The notes under the pieces are model-generated. The model did no database searches and had not been told where the DNA came from. It was given only the letters and a program-made list of their open reading frames with translations. A DNA stretch of 64,000 bases, taken from assembly GCF_017726655.1 (NCBI RefSeq), contig NZ_CP072309.1:2104501-2168500 (forward strand). Reading direction: 5' to 3'. Both the position numbers and the translations under genes were made by a program. The stretch comes from Agrobacterium tumefaciens. GTDB lineage: Bacteria > Pseudomonadota > Alphaproteobacteria > Rhizobiales > Rhizobiaceae. This document shows, piece by piece, positions 9,888 to 18,740 of the stretch. Every line of letters starts with the position of its first letter. Within the stretch, counting starts at the first letter, position 1.

Positions 9888-11003
9888 TTGGAACTTCAGA
9901 ACCGCCTGCCGTTTCCCGCCATGGCTTTCCGTCAGTTCGATGCCGAGGGGGAACTGGATTGCATTGTTTCCGTGCGCGCTACCTTCACGCATGTGCAGGA
10001 CGGAATTATGGAGATCGCTCGTGAGCAGGAGAGCTTTCAATGGGAAGACGCTTACGAGGACGATCCGCATCAAACCGTCCTCCTGCGACAGAGCGATCTG
10101 ACCCCTGACAAGCCCGGCACGGATATCAGCTTCCTGGGTGACGCATGGTCACCGTCGAAAGAGCCACAGAAATCCTGGCACGCCTCCATTCGTGTCGGTG
10201 ATGTTTCCAAGGAGATCGAAGTATGCGGTCAACGATTCTGGAAACCCGTCATTCAGGAAAAATGGGCAGGCTTCTCCGCAAAGGAGCCGAAGCGAACCAT
10301 CAGGGATTGGGTGCTGACCGATCCCGAGCCGACCCGTCAGGTCGGCGTCTGCTGGACCAATGCTTTTGGCGGCATCATTCCAGGCACAGGTGATACCGAA
10401 ACCGACACCCCTGCGGATGTCGACCGTCGCAATCCTCTGGGATGCGGTATCGTCAATATCGACATGCCCGCAGACACACCTCATGTACGCGCGCCTCAGA
10501 TCACCTCGCCCGGCGAACGATTGGACTGGAAGGAAGCGCCGGAGCCACAGGGATTAGGCCTGGTATCGCCCTGGTGGCGTTCCCGTCAGCAATACACCGG
10601 AACCTATGACGACGGTTGGCGGAAGGAGAGGCACCCCCTCTTGCCGCGTGATTTTGATCCACGCTTCTGGCAGGCGGCCCATCCTGATCTTATCGCTACA
10701 CCTCACCTCAAGGGTGACGAGAACTACGAGCTCGTTAACCTGAGTTCTGAGCATCCGGTCGCGAAAGGCTCGTTGCCTGGCCTTTCCATCGGTGTCCATT
10801 GCTCTCGCGAAGATCGGGATGAATGGCATGTGCTGAAGCTCGATGGCGTGCAATTCGACTGGCGAAATGACGGACGGGTGCTTCTGACCTGGCGCATCAG
10901 GTTTCCTCTTCCCGATGCCGGGGAAACAAAACTTACCCTGACGCGCGTTCGTCTGAAGTCGGCCGAAACCGAAGCGGTTTTGACCGAGAGGGAGACCGCA
11001 TGA
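9888..11003 (+). CDS. DUF2169 T6SS effector adaptor
   Basis: DUF2169 proteins act as chaperone-adaptors that help DUF4150/PAAR-like effectors dock on VgrG. The product is 371 residues. It shows the family pattern FRQFDAEGELDCIVSVRATF near the N-terminus and a central CWTNAFGG near residue 155, followed by DRRNPLGCG and SPWWRSRQQYTGTYDD. The start is TTG at 9888, chosen because GGAGGG lies 7 bases upstream. An upstream ATG at 9753 would overlap vgrG by 120 bases. The stop overlaps the ATG of the next gene (ATGA), so translation is probably coupled. Confidence 0.88.
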   Translation: MELQNRLPFPAMAFRQFDAEGELDCIVSVRATFTHVQDGIMEIAREQESFQWEDAYEDDPHQTVLLRQSDLTPDKPGTDISFLGDAWSPSKEPQKSWHASIRVGDVSKEIEVCGQRFWKPVIQEKWAGFSAKEPKRTIRDWVLTDPEPTRQVGVCWTNAFGGIIPGTGDTETDTPADVDRRNPLGCGIVNIDMPADTPHVRAPQITSPGERLDWKEAPEPQGLGLVSPWWRSRQQYTGTYDDGWRKERHPLLPRDFDPRFWQAAHPDLIATPHLKGDENYELVNLSSEHPVAKGSLPGLSIGVHCSREDRDEWHVLKLDGVQFDWRNDGRVLLTWRIRFPLPDAGETKLTLTRVRLKSAETEAVLTERETA

Positions 11004-12562
11004 GCATCCCCCGCGACAACTATATTGGAGAGCCTCAATATCCGGGCACATGGACCACGGGGACGCCGCGTGAGGGACTGCGTGACATCGATGAGGCGCG
11101 GGTCGTCTCTTTGGCACCCGATGTATGCCTGACACCGGTTGGCTCGTCGGTGGTGCCCATTCCCTATCCAGTCGTGGATTTTTGTGGCCATGATAAAAAC
11201 TATACGCCGTCTGTTCGGTTCACCGGCAAAAAGGCAATGGTGATGGGTTCGTGTACGACACATGTGCACGGCGATGCGCCCGGCAGCCGCAAGGGGGTAA
11301 AATCCGGCACGGTGGAAAGCATCTGCGAACCCATCGGGCACGCCGATCAGGTGGGTGCCGAAGGCTCGCATGTCATTCGCCACCTCGATCGTTTTTATAT
11401 GAACAACAGGAATACCCACGGTGAGGCGATCTTCGTCCGCAGCACACAGACCTATGATCCTCCCGAGGATGATGATCCGGTGCGGGGATCGCTTCGATGG
11501 CAGGACGGGTCGGACGAAGGCCGGGTTATGAGCGATGCGTCGCCCGAGCCGTTGATCATAGGTGCGCAGTATGCGCAGGCGTTGCATCAACCGATGCCTC
11601 AGCCAACCAATCCGGGAGGGTTCCAGACGCCCCGACCAATTACAGTTAATCCAACTCCTCCTGCCGCTAATGACAACATATGGCGTCGTCCGACCTTGCC
11701 CACGATCAAACCTACCATCGGTCAGCGAGTATTACCGTGGTTGGGAAGGCTTGGAAAGTTTGGCGGAAGAATAGTAAGTACAGCCGTAGGAGTACTTTGG
11801 CCCGAAGAAATGGGCGCGCCGATTTCTGAACGCATGGGTGGGGATTTGTTCCCACGGGATGACGAGGAATGGGATATCGTCAGGGAAGCTGAGGAGGGCG
11901 TACGACAGGGCGTCATCCCGTTGGATGATGCCGTAAAACATAGCGCTGATGCCATAACAAAATATCGAGAGTATCTTCTCGAGGGAAATGAGCGTGTTCG
12001 CCGCGAGGTTGAGGGGCATCGCAGACTTGGTGAGGCCCTTAGACATAACGTTCGTGTAGACACCAAGGATAGGCGGCAATGGCCATGTGTTGTCGGACCT
12101 TACAAATATGTAGAAATGATTTGTCCAGGAGAAGCACACCACATCATTCCTGATATGGTTTATCGAATTGGTAAAGCACCTTCAAGCGGACCAGAAAAAA
12201 ACTCCACTGCCGGGCGCATCCCAAACTCCCCGACATATAACGAAGGGCAGGCAATCTGTTTGTCTCCCGGGATGCACCGGACCGATGATGAAGCAGTACA
12301 TAAATCACTAAACCCTGCGCTTGCCGCGTTGGGTCTTGCCCACAAGCCACCGGGTACAGCTCCCTTGGGGGAAATACGGGACGCGACGCATCAGTCTATC
12401 AACCAGATTGTCGGCTTGCCAGAGAAGTGCAAGAAGATGGCCCGGGATGCTGCTACCATTCAAGTCGGGAGCAAGTTCCGACAACCAGGTCGTACAACAA
12501 TCTTGCCACCAAAAGACAATAAGGTCATCGAGGTTCTACAAGGCGGCAGCTACCCGAGGTAA
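11000..12562 (+). CDS. PAAR-like (DUF4150) T6SS effector with a C-terminal AHH-type nuclease domain
   Basis: The 520-residue product has two parts. Residues about 1-150 match the DUF4150 PAAR-like tip: TPVGSSVVPIPYPVVDF, then VMGSCTTHVHGDAPG with metal-binding His and Cys. A linker follows to about residue 230. The C-terminal part has a coiled region and then EAHHIIPDMVYR near residue 377. This is the AHH motif of HNH-superfamily nucleases found in polymorphic toxins. An SPGMHRTDDEAVHK segment follows and could supply further metal ligands. Base composition turns less GC-rich from about 11,620, where the toxin part begins, as expected for a swapped-in toxin tip. No signal peptide is present. 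Nuclease activity is inferred from the motif. Confidence 0.85.
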   Translation: MSIPRDNYIGEPQYPGTWTTGTPREGLRDIDEARVVSLAPDVCLTPVGSSVVPIPYPVVDFCGHDKNYTPSVRFTGKKAMVMGSCTTHVHGDAPGSRKGVKSGTVESICEPIGHADQVGAEGSHVIRHLDRFYMNNRNTHGEAIFVRSTQTYDPPEDDDPVRGSLRWQDGSDEGRVMSDASPEPLIIGAQYAQALHQPMPQPTNPGGFQTPRPITVNPTPPAANDNIWRRPTLPTIKPTIGQRVLPWLGRLGKFGGRIVSTAVGVLWPEEMGAPISERMGGDLFPRDDEEWDIVREAEEGVRQGVIPLDDAVKHSADAITKYREYLLEGNERVRREVEGHRRLGEALRHNVRVDTKDRRQWPCVVGPYKYVEMICPGEAHHIIPDMVYRIGKAPSSGPEKNSTAGRIPNSPTYNEGQAICLSPGMHRTDDEAVHKSLNPALAALGLAHKPPGTAPLGEIRDATHQSINQIVGLPEKCKKMARDAATIQVGSKFRQPGRTTILPPKDNKVIEVLQGGSYPR

Positions 12563-12565
12563 AGT

Positions 12566-13702
12566 ATGAAAAAATATGATCGACTGCGGCTGACTTCTGC
12601 GTGCGCGTTGGGCAGGAATAAGTTCTGCGCCGCGTTTAGTGAAGCAGAATACGATGACATGTATTCGTTTATTCTTGTCTTTGAGGGCGATTTCGAACAG
12701 CCTTGGACACGGTTTGATATCCCCCGTATTATCGACAGTACTACCGGCTGGTTAGGGGCGGATGGCAAACCTGTTGTTTATGTCAAAAGCGATGAAGGAG
12801 ATGTGTATTCTCTTTCTGCCGGCGGAGAGCCTCGACATGAGAAAATCGAAGGATCAGGTGTTTATAGTGAGGACGCGGAGGGGCTCGGCTATACCAACCG
12901 TATTGTCGCTATAAACGAAACCCTGTTCGTAACAGGATACCATTCACAATTGTACCGGCGAACTGGTTCCGCGTGGGAATGGTTTCATAGGGAAAAGCTG
13001 CCGAGGCCTGAGGCAGGGTACGAATATCTTATATTTGGAGATTTGGCGGGGTCATCGCAAAATGACATCTATATGAACGTAACCTGTAGCCCGGCAAGCA
13101 CAACGAGAAAACTCACTGAGGAGGAGGAGGAGCGAGCTGCCGAACTCTTCGATCTTGGGAGAGTTGATGAAGCTCTTGCTATCCATCATGCAGCGGAGGG
13201 CGAAAGCAGGGTCCTGGAGGGTAGACTATATCACTGGAATGGAATGGATTGGCGTGTTGTTGCTACACCGCGTTCGGGAAAATTCTACGCCGAACCCGCA
13301 ACACTTTCGGACATTCTTGTAGAGGATAGCGAAAGGGTGTGGGCCGTTGGAAACAATGGTGTCATTCTTTTCGGCAACGCACGTGATGGTTTTCAGGACG
13401 TATCTTTCAAGGGTAACGATGGAGATTTGCGGTCCGTTACAAGATTTAAGGATCGGATGGTCATTGCATCGGACTATGCTCTTCATTGGTTTGACGGCCA
13501 CGTTCTTTCACCGCTGAAACCCGTCCTCGACCCAAGGATCAACAAAAGTGTTCCAACTCCGGTCAAGGTTCAGGCGATTGACGACGTTCTCTACTACTTC
13601 GATTCAAAGCACGGCATTCACACGTTCGATGGCACTGCATGGAACGAGATAGAGGTTCCTCCGGAGTTGTTGGAACGAAACTCCAAGAGCCTAACGAAGT
13701 GA
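12566..13702 (+). CDS. Putative immunity protein for the AHH effector, beta-propeller-like
   Basis: I do not recognise a named family. The 378-residue product has no signal peptide, so it acts in the cytosol where a nuclease toxin would need neutralising. It contains repeating beta-rich segments such as RIVAINETLFVTGYHSQLYRR, DSERVWAVGNNGVILFGNA and DRMVIASDYALHWFDG. These look like blades of a propeller. A charged helical insert (EEEEERAAELFDLGRVDEA) lies near residue 195. The gene starts 4 bases after the effector stop, and its relatively AT-rich composition matches the effector's toxin half. The pairing is inferred from position. Confidence 0.65.
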   Translation: MKKYDRLRLTSACALGRNKFCAAFSEAEYDDMYSFILVFEGDFEQPWTRFDIPRIIDSTTGWLGADGKPVVYVKSDEGDVYSLSAGGEPRHEKIEGSGVYSEDAEGLGYTNRIVAINETLFVTGYHSQLYRRTGSAWEWFHREKLPRPEAGYEYLIFGDLAGSSQNDIYMNVTCSPASTTRKLTEEEEERAAELFDLGRVDEALAIHHAAEGESRVLEGRLYHWNGMDWRVVATPRSGKFYAEPATLSDILVEDSERVWAVGNNGVILFGNARDGFQDVSFKGNDGDLRSVTRFKDRMVIASDYALHWFDGHVLSPLKPVLDPRINKSVPTPVKVQAIDDVLYYFDSKHGIHTFDGTAWNEIEVPPELLERNSKSLTK

Positions 13703-14107
13703 GCCATGCTCATACGATGAGACTAATTACGATCCAGCAAGACTGGGCCGGTTCAATCTGACCCCTTCTCATCCAGAACGGCAACAACAGCGCTGCAAGC
13801 CGCGGACGCCGTTCGGCGTTACGGCGCTGGGCGATCCATATTCCTAGATTCCGCTCTGCTTTCGTATCGCCCGCGACTTGTTCTTCCCATGGTTCGGCCT
13901 ATGAGGGCCGATTTCCTGGTCGGAGATCAGACGGTGCCACTCGAAAAAGAGCCTGCCAAAAAGAGATGGTCGATCTTGGCTTTGACATCTGATGTGGCGC
14001 GGTATTTCGGAGAGGTGAGGGAAGGAATTCCGCGAGCTCGGTGCGGACACAGGGATAAACTGTCACGTGACGTCGTATATGACAACATCAGATAGCGGCG
14101 GAAGGAA
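13703..14107. other. Intergenic stretch without a convincing gene
   Basis: About 400 bases follow the putative immunity gene. I find no convincing ORF; short frames lack ribosome sites and recognisable motifs. The right-hand end holds one copy of a repeat that recurs at 46,641 (listed separately). Confidence 0.5.
13991..14080 (+). repeat. Dispersed repeat R2, copy 1
   Basis: This 90-base segment begins GATGTGGCGCGGTATTT and contains GCGGACACAGGGATAAACTG. It matches 46,641-46,730 without gaps at about 76 of 90 positions by my count. Both copies lie directly upstream of an orphan gene of the accessory type. The last half reads FREL-GADTGINCHV in one frame and the equivalent in the other copy, so it may be a fragment of an old coding sequence. 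Confidence 0.7.
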
Positions 14108-15043
14108 GTGGCTCAGGTGGTTGTAGAGAAAGGCAAGCAGACTGTAGATTCTTCCCGGAAGGCACTCGCACCGAGGCTGTATGCGATCCTTGCACGGTCG
14201 GCGAGAACAGGTGTCTTATTTCGGCGCGGCCCGAGCCGGCTGGTGCAGCTCATTCGCTGGGACTTGCGCACCGACACTTTTGAACATGGTCAATGGTTGA
14301 AGGGGCGGGTCTACGAAAGACGCTGCGATCTCTCTCCGTCCGGGGAACTTCTGGTCTACTTCGCAGCCACAAATCGCCCGCCCTACGGGAGCTGGACGGC
14401 CATATCGAAACCGCCATTCTTTACCGCACTGACGCTCTGGCCAAAAGGAGATGCCTGGGGAGGAGGCGGTGTTTTCGAGGACGAGAACAAACTGCTTCTC
14501 AACCATTCGTTTGACGATAACCGCGTCTCGCTCGCTCCTGGTTTTCGCTTGAAGCGAGGCATGAAAGTGGGCCCGTGCGGTAAATTGTCGGGACGTGGAG
14601 AGGACGATCCCATCAGCGGCCACATACTTGCGCGTGACGGTTGGCGTGTGATCGAGGCCGGTGAGGGGCAAACCAATGGCGTGAAGGCCTCGACCTTCTA
14701 CAGCTTCAACAAGTCGCGTGTCCTGCAAAAAACGGGTGTAAATGGCCGGAGCCTTCAGATGGTTCTTCATTCGATTGGTCGTAGTCAAAAGGCCTGGTAC
14801 GGACTGGACTACCGCGTGTTTGACCGGGACGGAACATTGCTTGTCGACCTTCCGGAAACGGACTGGGCAGACTGGGATGGCGGCGATCTGGTGTTTGCAC
14901 GCGGCGGGTGCCTCTATCGGCTGGCAAAAAGCGACTTCCGATCCGGTGATGTCATGCCTATTGATTTTTCCTCGCGCCTGCATGACTTCAACGGCGCAGG
15001 TTTCTCCGCCCTGCCACCTCCGCACGCCGCTCGTCACTACTGA
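14108..15043 (+). CDS. Hypothetical protein, possible additional immunity or beta-propeller protein
   Basis: I do not recognise the family. The 311-residue product has no signal peptide. It shows short beta-rich repeats, such as QLIRWDLRTDTFEHGQWLKG near the N-terminus and DLVFARGGCLYRL near residue 265. These resemble propeller blades with aspartate- and tryptophan-rich turns. The start is uncertain: GTG at 14108 has GGAAG too close, and GTG at 14117 is spaced better. It points the same way as the effector operon, about 400 bases behind it. Its position suggests a spare immunity gene, but nothing else supports that. Confidence 0.55.
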   Translation: MAQVVVEKGKQTVDSSRKALAPRLYAILARSARTGVLFRRGPSRLVQLIRWDLRTDTFEHGQWLKGRVYERRCDLSPSGELLVYFAATNRPPYGSWTAISKPPFFTALTLWPKGDAWGGGGVFEDENKLLLNHSFDDNRVSLAPGFRLKRGMKVGPCGKLSGRGEDDPISGHILARDGWRVIEAGEGQTNGVKASTFYSFNKSRVLQKTGVNGRSLQMVLHSIGRSQKAWYGLDYRVFDRDGTLLVDLPETDWADWDGGDLVFARGGCLYRLAKSDFRSGDVMPIDFSSRLHDFNGAGFSALPPPHAARHY

Positions 15044-15083
15044 CGCACCCAGCCTCGCCGGGATCTTTGACATCAGGCATCAC

Positions 15084-17051
15084 TCATCCACTTGTATCTT
15101 CGGGTCGTAACCGCCTTACGATGCCACCGGAAACGTGGAGGTGTGTGCCGCCCACCCGGACCGAGTAGAGTCCGGCCGGCTCGACTTCGCCCGGTTCAAT
15201 ATCCTCAATGAGCAGCAGTCCTGTATCGGTTATCGCGTAAACATGGCGTGCGTCCACTGCGAATACACGGTTGAGGAAATGCAGACTGGCTGGATCGATT
15301 CCCGGTATCTTTTTGCGATAACTGCCTCCGACCAGCATCTCGCCGTTCGCGTCAATCAGAAGCTGATCGTTCACACCACGCGCTGTGGCGGGATTGACCT
15401 TGCCGGGCCGACTGATGGGCTTCCCGCGATAAAGCAGGGTATCGCCCATTCGTGCAAAGGAATAGCCGAGCGATTCCAGCGCTGCGGGATTGTCGATGCC
15501 GCGCTTGCGCACACCTTCCACGATCAGCCCTTTTGCGTCACGAGCATAGGCGCCGCCCAAAACCTCGAAGCTCGCCATGTCGACTTTGACGACAGCAAGC
15601 TCTGGCAAAGGTGCTGTACTGTCGATGTAATAGGCCTGCTGCTTGTCTTTGAACCATGGGCCGTCGAGCTTTTCGAAGCTCGCCGGATCGGCTTTCTTAA
15701 CGGGCTCCATTCCGTAACTTTCGAGGCCGGGCAAGAAGTAGCGCAGTCCGTGCCGATCCTGTGCGAACACATCAACGATGTGCCGGAAGCTGCCGTGATC
15801 GAAATGATCAAGTGAGACCCATTCGGCTTCCTGCGGACGCCGCGGCCTAACCAAAATCCTGCTTCCATCGCTGTAATAGAGACCGCCGATCGGGACTGGC
15901 TCATTCCCAACAAACGCGCTTGCCGCGCGGCGTGCCTTCTCCCGGTGCCACCAGCTGTCGGCGATCTCGGGATGGTTCTCGAAATAGCCACTCCAGGACT
16001 CAAATTCTGCCGAAACTGATTGAGGTTGCCCTGCATAGTACGGCCGCTCGCTGTCATAAGCGCGATACTGACCTGCTTCTGATGCGCAGACAAAACTCTC
16101 TCGGTCCGCATCGGGAATGAGGCTCTTCTCCCAATAGACATGCTTCCTATCAGCGAAATATCTGCCTTCTTCGCCGATGGAATGGAAACTGCCCGCATCC
16201 GCGCCTTCAATAGCGACCCCATAAGCATAGACCTTGCGACTGTCTTTTGCGTAGTGACTCTCGTCGATACGAATGCCCGGTTTCTGGCCGCTGCCGTAAT
16301 AATAGCTGACGATCCCGAATGTACCCGGCTCCTCGGTTGGAAGGCGCAAGTTGGTAATGTAATAACCGGCGGCCTTGTCGACACCATAACGTTGGTTTAG
16401 AACGGTGAAGCTGTCCGGATCGGCGCCACGCGCTGTGAACCAGAAAAGCTTCGTTGGCGTCTCGCCCTGGCCGTAGACATGTCTATCGTCGCAAAACCAG
16501 CGGTCACCAAGCTGTCGAAAGGTGAAGGGGTCGACCCCGGACAACGGGACGCCCTTGCGGTCGCAGATTGGTGCGCCGTCCACATAGACCTGATGGCCAT
16601 TGTGGATATAGCGGATGGTCGGAAATCGTCTTTCTCCGATGTAATGCGCGACCCAGTCAACATCGGCGAAAGGGCCGATACGAGGATTAGCTTCGACTGC
16701 TCGCCGCAAAGCCTCAAGCTCCCTGCGCATGCTGAAGGGTTCCGTTACAGGAAGGCCGATACCGTCATTCCCCGTCAGACGCTGGAAAAGCGTCCGATCC
16801 TGTTCGGGTTCGGGAAGTCCCTCCCGCCTGAACGCGGCTGCAACCCAATTTGTATTGGCGTAATGAAGTTGGCTGTAGCGCTCTCTGAACCGTCGCCAGC
16901 GCGCGGGATCTATCTTGAGACGCTCGAATATCTGTGACGCAGCATATCCGGCCTCGGCAAAAAGAGTGGCCGCATACCAATGGGCATAGGGTAGTGGGAA
17001 AAGTTCAGTCAGCTTCATTCCGCCCAAGTCCGCTCCGATCTGTGGTGTCAT
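15084..17051 (-). CDS. DKNYY-repeat family protein
   Basis: The product of about 655 residues carries many copies of the DKNYY repeat, a short motif of the form (Y/F)-A-(K/D)-D-x-x-x-V-Y. Examples are YAKDSRKVYAYG, YFADRKHVYWEK, WFKDKQQAYYID and RVFAVDARHVYAIT. The function of DKNYY proteins is unknown. In other bacteria they often lie in toxin-immunity neighbourhoods. There is no signal peptide or membrane segment. The start is uncertain: candidates at 17,096, 17,051 and 17,018 all lack a strong ribosome site. It is followed upstream, on the same strand, by the damaged family H gene, and a relic of a second DKNYY gene lies near 24.8 kb. Confidence 0.7.
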   Translation of the reverse strand: MTPQIGADLGGMKLTELFPLPYAHWYAATLFAEAGYAASQIFERLKIDPARWRRFRERYSQLHYANTNWVAAAFRREGLPEPEQDRTLFQRLTGNDGIGLPVTEPFSMRRELEALRRAVEANPRIGPFADVDWVAHYIGERRFPTIRYIHNGHQVYVDGAPICDRKGVPLSGVDPFTFRQLGDRWFCDDRHVYGQGETPTKLFWFTARGADPDSFTVLNQRYGVDKAAGYYITNLRLPTEEPGTFGIVSYYYGSGQKPGIRIDESHYAKDSRKVYAYGVAIEGADAGSFHSIGEEGRYFADRKHVYWEKSLIPDADRESFVCASEAGQYRAYDSERPYYAGQPQSVSAEFESWSGYFENHPEIADSWWHREKARRAASAFVGNEPVPIGGLYYSDGSRILVRPRRPQEAEWVSLDHFDHGSFRHIVDVFAQDRHGLRYFLPGLESYGMEPVKKADPASFEKLDGPWFKDKQQAYYIDSTAPLPELAVVKVDMASFEVLGGAYARDAKGLIVEGVRKRGIDNPAALESLGYSFARMGDTLLYRGKPISRPGKVNPATARGVNDQLLIDANGEMLVGGSYRKKIPGIDPASLHFLNRVFAVDARHVYAITDTGLLLIEDIEPGEVEPAGLYSVRVGGTHLHVSGGIVRRLRPEDTSG

Positions 17052-17223
17052 TGCCAATCGTGGTTCCAAGCCAGTTAGGTGTCTATCTTGCGCCATTTTT
17101 TGCGGCCAAAGATACCAGAAAGAAACAGGCTTTTTTACTTTAAGAAAATATCCTAATTTAATGTTGTTGCTTCGTTTTATGCGCTTAGGTTTTTTATTTG
17201 CGCCGGATCTTAGTGGTGCGTTG

Positions 17224-18194
17224 TTACCATGGCTTGTCGCGTGCGGGGATTCCCTGTTTTGCAAGTAGACTGTCTTCCTCACTCGATATCAGTGCGGGTG
17301 GCCGGGCATCAGGTGTCTGCCTGACAAAGTAATCCCTCACGATCGTGGCTCCGGCCATTTCCAGGTCGGGTTTTTCCTTCATGTCCTGAACAAACAGCCA
17401 CATCAGGCCAACATCTTTTCCGCCCTTGCGCCTGATCATGTGCAACTCGGCCGGCAGAGCGCCATGAAAATCGTTGATCGGTATTTCCCACTGGTCCGGG
17501 ATGCGGAGTGTGATCCGCTCGTTGCCTATCCGAACAGGAACCGATTGCAGCTCTTCCCCAAAGCTTGATTCTTCTCCATTTTCCCATGACAGGCTGTCAA
17601 TGAACGCAACGGCGTACTTGTCGGCCCGAACCACCAGATCATAAGCCGCGTCAGCATCCGCCGCGTTGCTGACATCTGCAATGAAATTTATGCCTAGCGC
17701 CTGCTTCTCGCGAGAGAAGCAATAGCTGATAAGGGCGCTATGTGGTTCGCCGCTCTGATCCTTGGTGCCCAGAAGCATAGCCTCTGTCAGGTCCGATGCA
17801 ACTTTTGAGACGCGCGTCGTGTATCCAGCAGTGTCTGCCTGGTAAGTGCAGATCCGGAACGCTGCCGATGGTGCCTGCAGATTGTAGCCGACAAAGGTCG
17901 TCTCGATTTTCGGACCGGACGAATCTGAAGTGATTTTTCCAACGACTTTCACATTACCGATTGTGCCAGGCTCCGTTGGGCTCATTGGTACGGTTTCGGC
18001 CGTAGCATTCAGGGGAAGCGTCCCCTCAAGATTGAGGGCGGGTGCTGAGAAATCGAATTTTTTCGTCCCCGGGACGGCATTTTGAACGGTACTATCGTTA
18101 TCCTGTGCAAAACGGTTCCGGCGAACACCGCAACGGCGACCGAAGTTGCGACAAGCACACATGCAAAAGAACGGCATTTCTCTCGGTGTACCAT
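17224..18194 (-). pseudogene. Frameshifted and C-terminally truncated copy of the secreted family H protein
   Basis: This is a paralogue of the intact gene at 24,997-26,121. Both share ETVPM near the start and then IPINDFxGxLPAELHMIRR. They also share VGLxWLxVQxMKEKPDLE and RDYFVxQTxDA. Here the signal peptide (MVHREKCRSFACVLVATSVA, from the ATG at 18,194) is in a different frame from the mature part. Adding one T to the T run near 18,115 restores a clean signal peptide and a VFA-QD cleavage site. The reading frame stops about 80 residues short of its paralogue. Both lesions point to a pseudogene; the frameshift alone could be a sequencing error. Confidence 0.65.
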
Positions 18195-18740
18195 CCGCTC
18201 CCCGGTCAACATCAATTATAATTCTGCCGAACCGTGCAATGAAAAGTACAGCGACACAACCTCTGAGTTTATACAGGTGAAGACTCTGATGGAACGTCAT
18301 TGGACCAAGCGCCAGACGGCCGAAATCGTGACAGCTCTCAAAAATCTCCGAGAACAGATGTCAAGGGAATGTGATGTTCGTGTGCGCGAACATGGCGGCT
18401 GTGACGTTGTCGTTGACCCGGCTTACATTGGAAACCACCAACCGGTTAAGGCGACGCCACCGGCGGGGCATATGCATCCAGGCCATATTGCGACCCACCG
18501 ACACAAAGGAATCCGCCACACGCTCGATTACCAAATCTTTAGTTGTGCGCCACTTCGCGAATACCTAGCTTAATGATGAGGCCGTATCGGATTTGAGATG
18601 AGGGACGGGAACCGCAGCCCGTCTCGCGTTTTATCCCGGAAAGACCCTTTCTCCAAGGTCGAGATCTCCGTCATGAGTTTTCAATACGATAGTACCATTA
18701 ACTTTCGCCTTCATCATCTCCCTGCCAGAGGCATGTAACG
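18195..18740. other. Divergent intergenic region before the glucoamylase operon
   Basis: About 550 bases separate the family H pseudogene from the glucoamylase gene. A 94-codon frame from the ATG at 18,289 is open, but it has no clear ribosome site and no recognisable motif, so I do not call it. The promoter of the sugar operon should lie in the right half; I see no clear boxes or operator. Confidence 0.4.

Noticed and set aside
18082..18573. A 163-codon rightward frame before the glucoamylase gene
   Set aside because: Its left part is the antisense of the family H signal peptide and the remainder has no ribosome site or family match.
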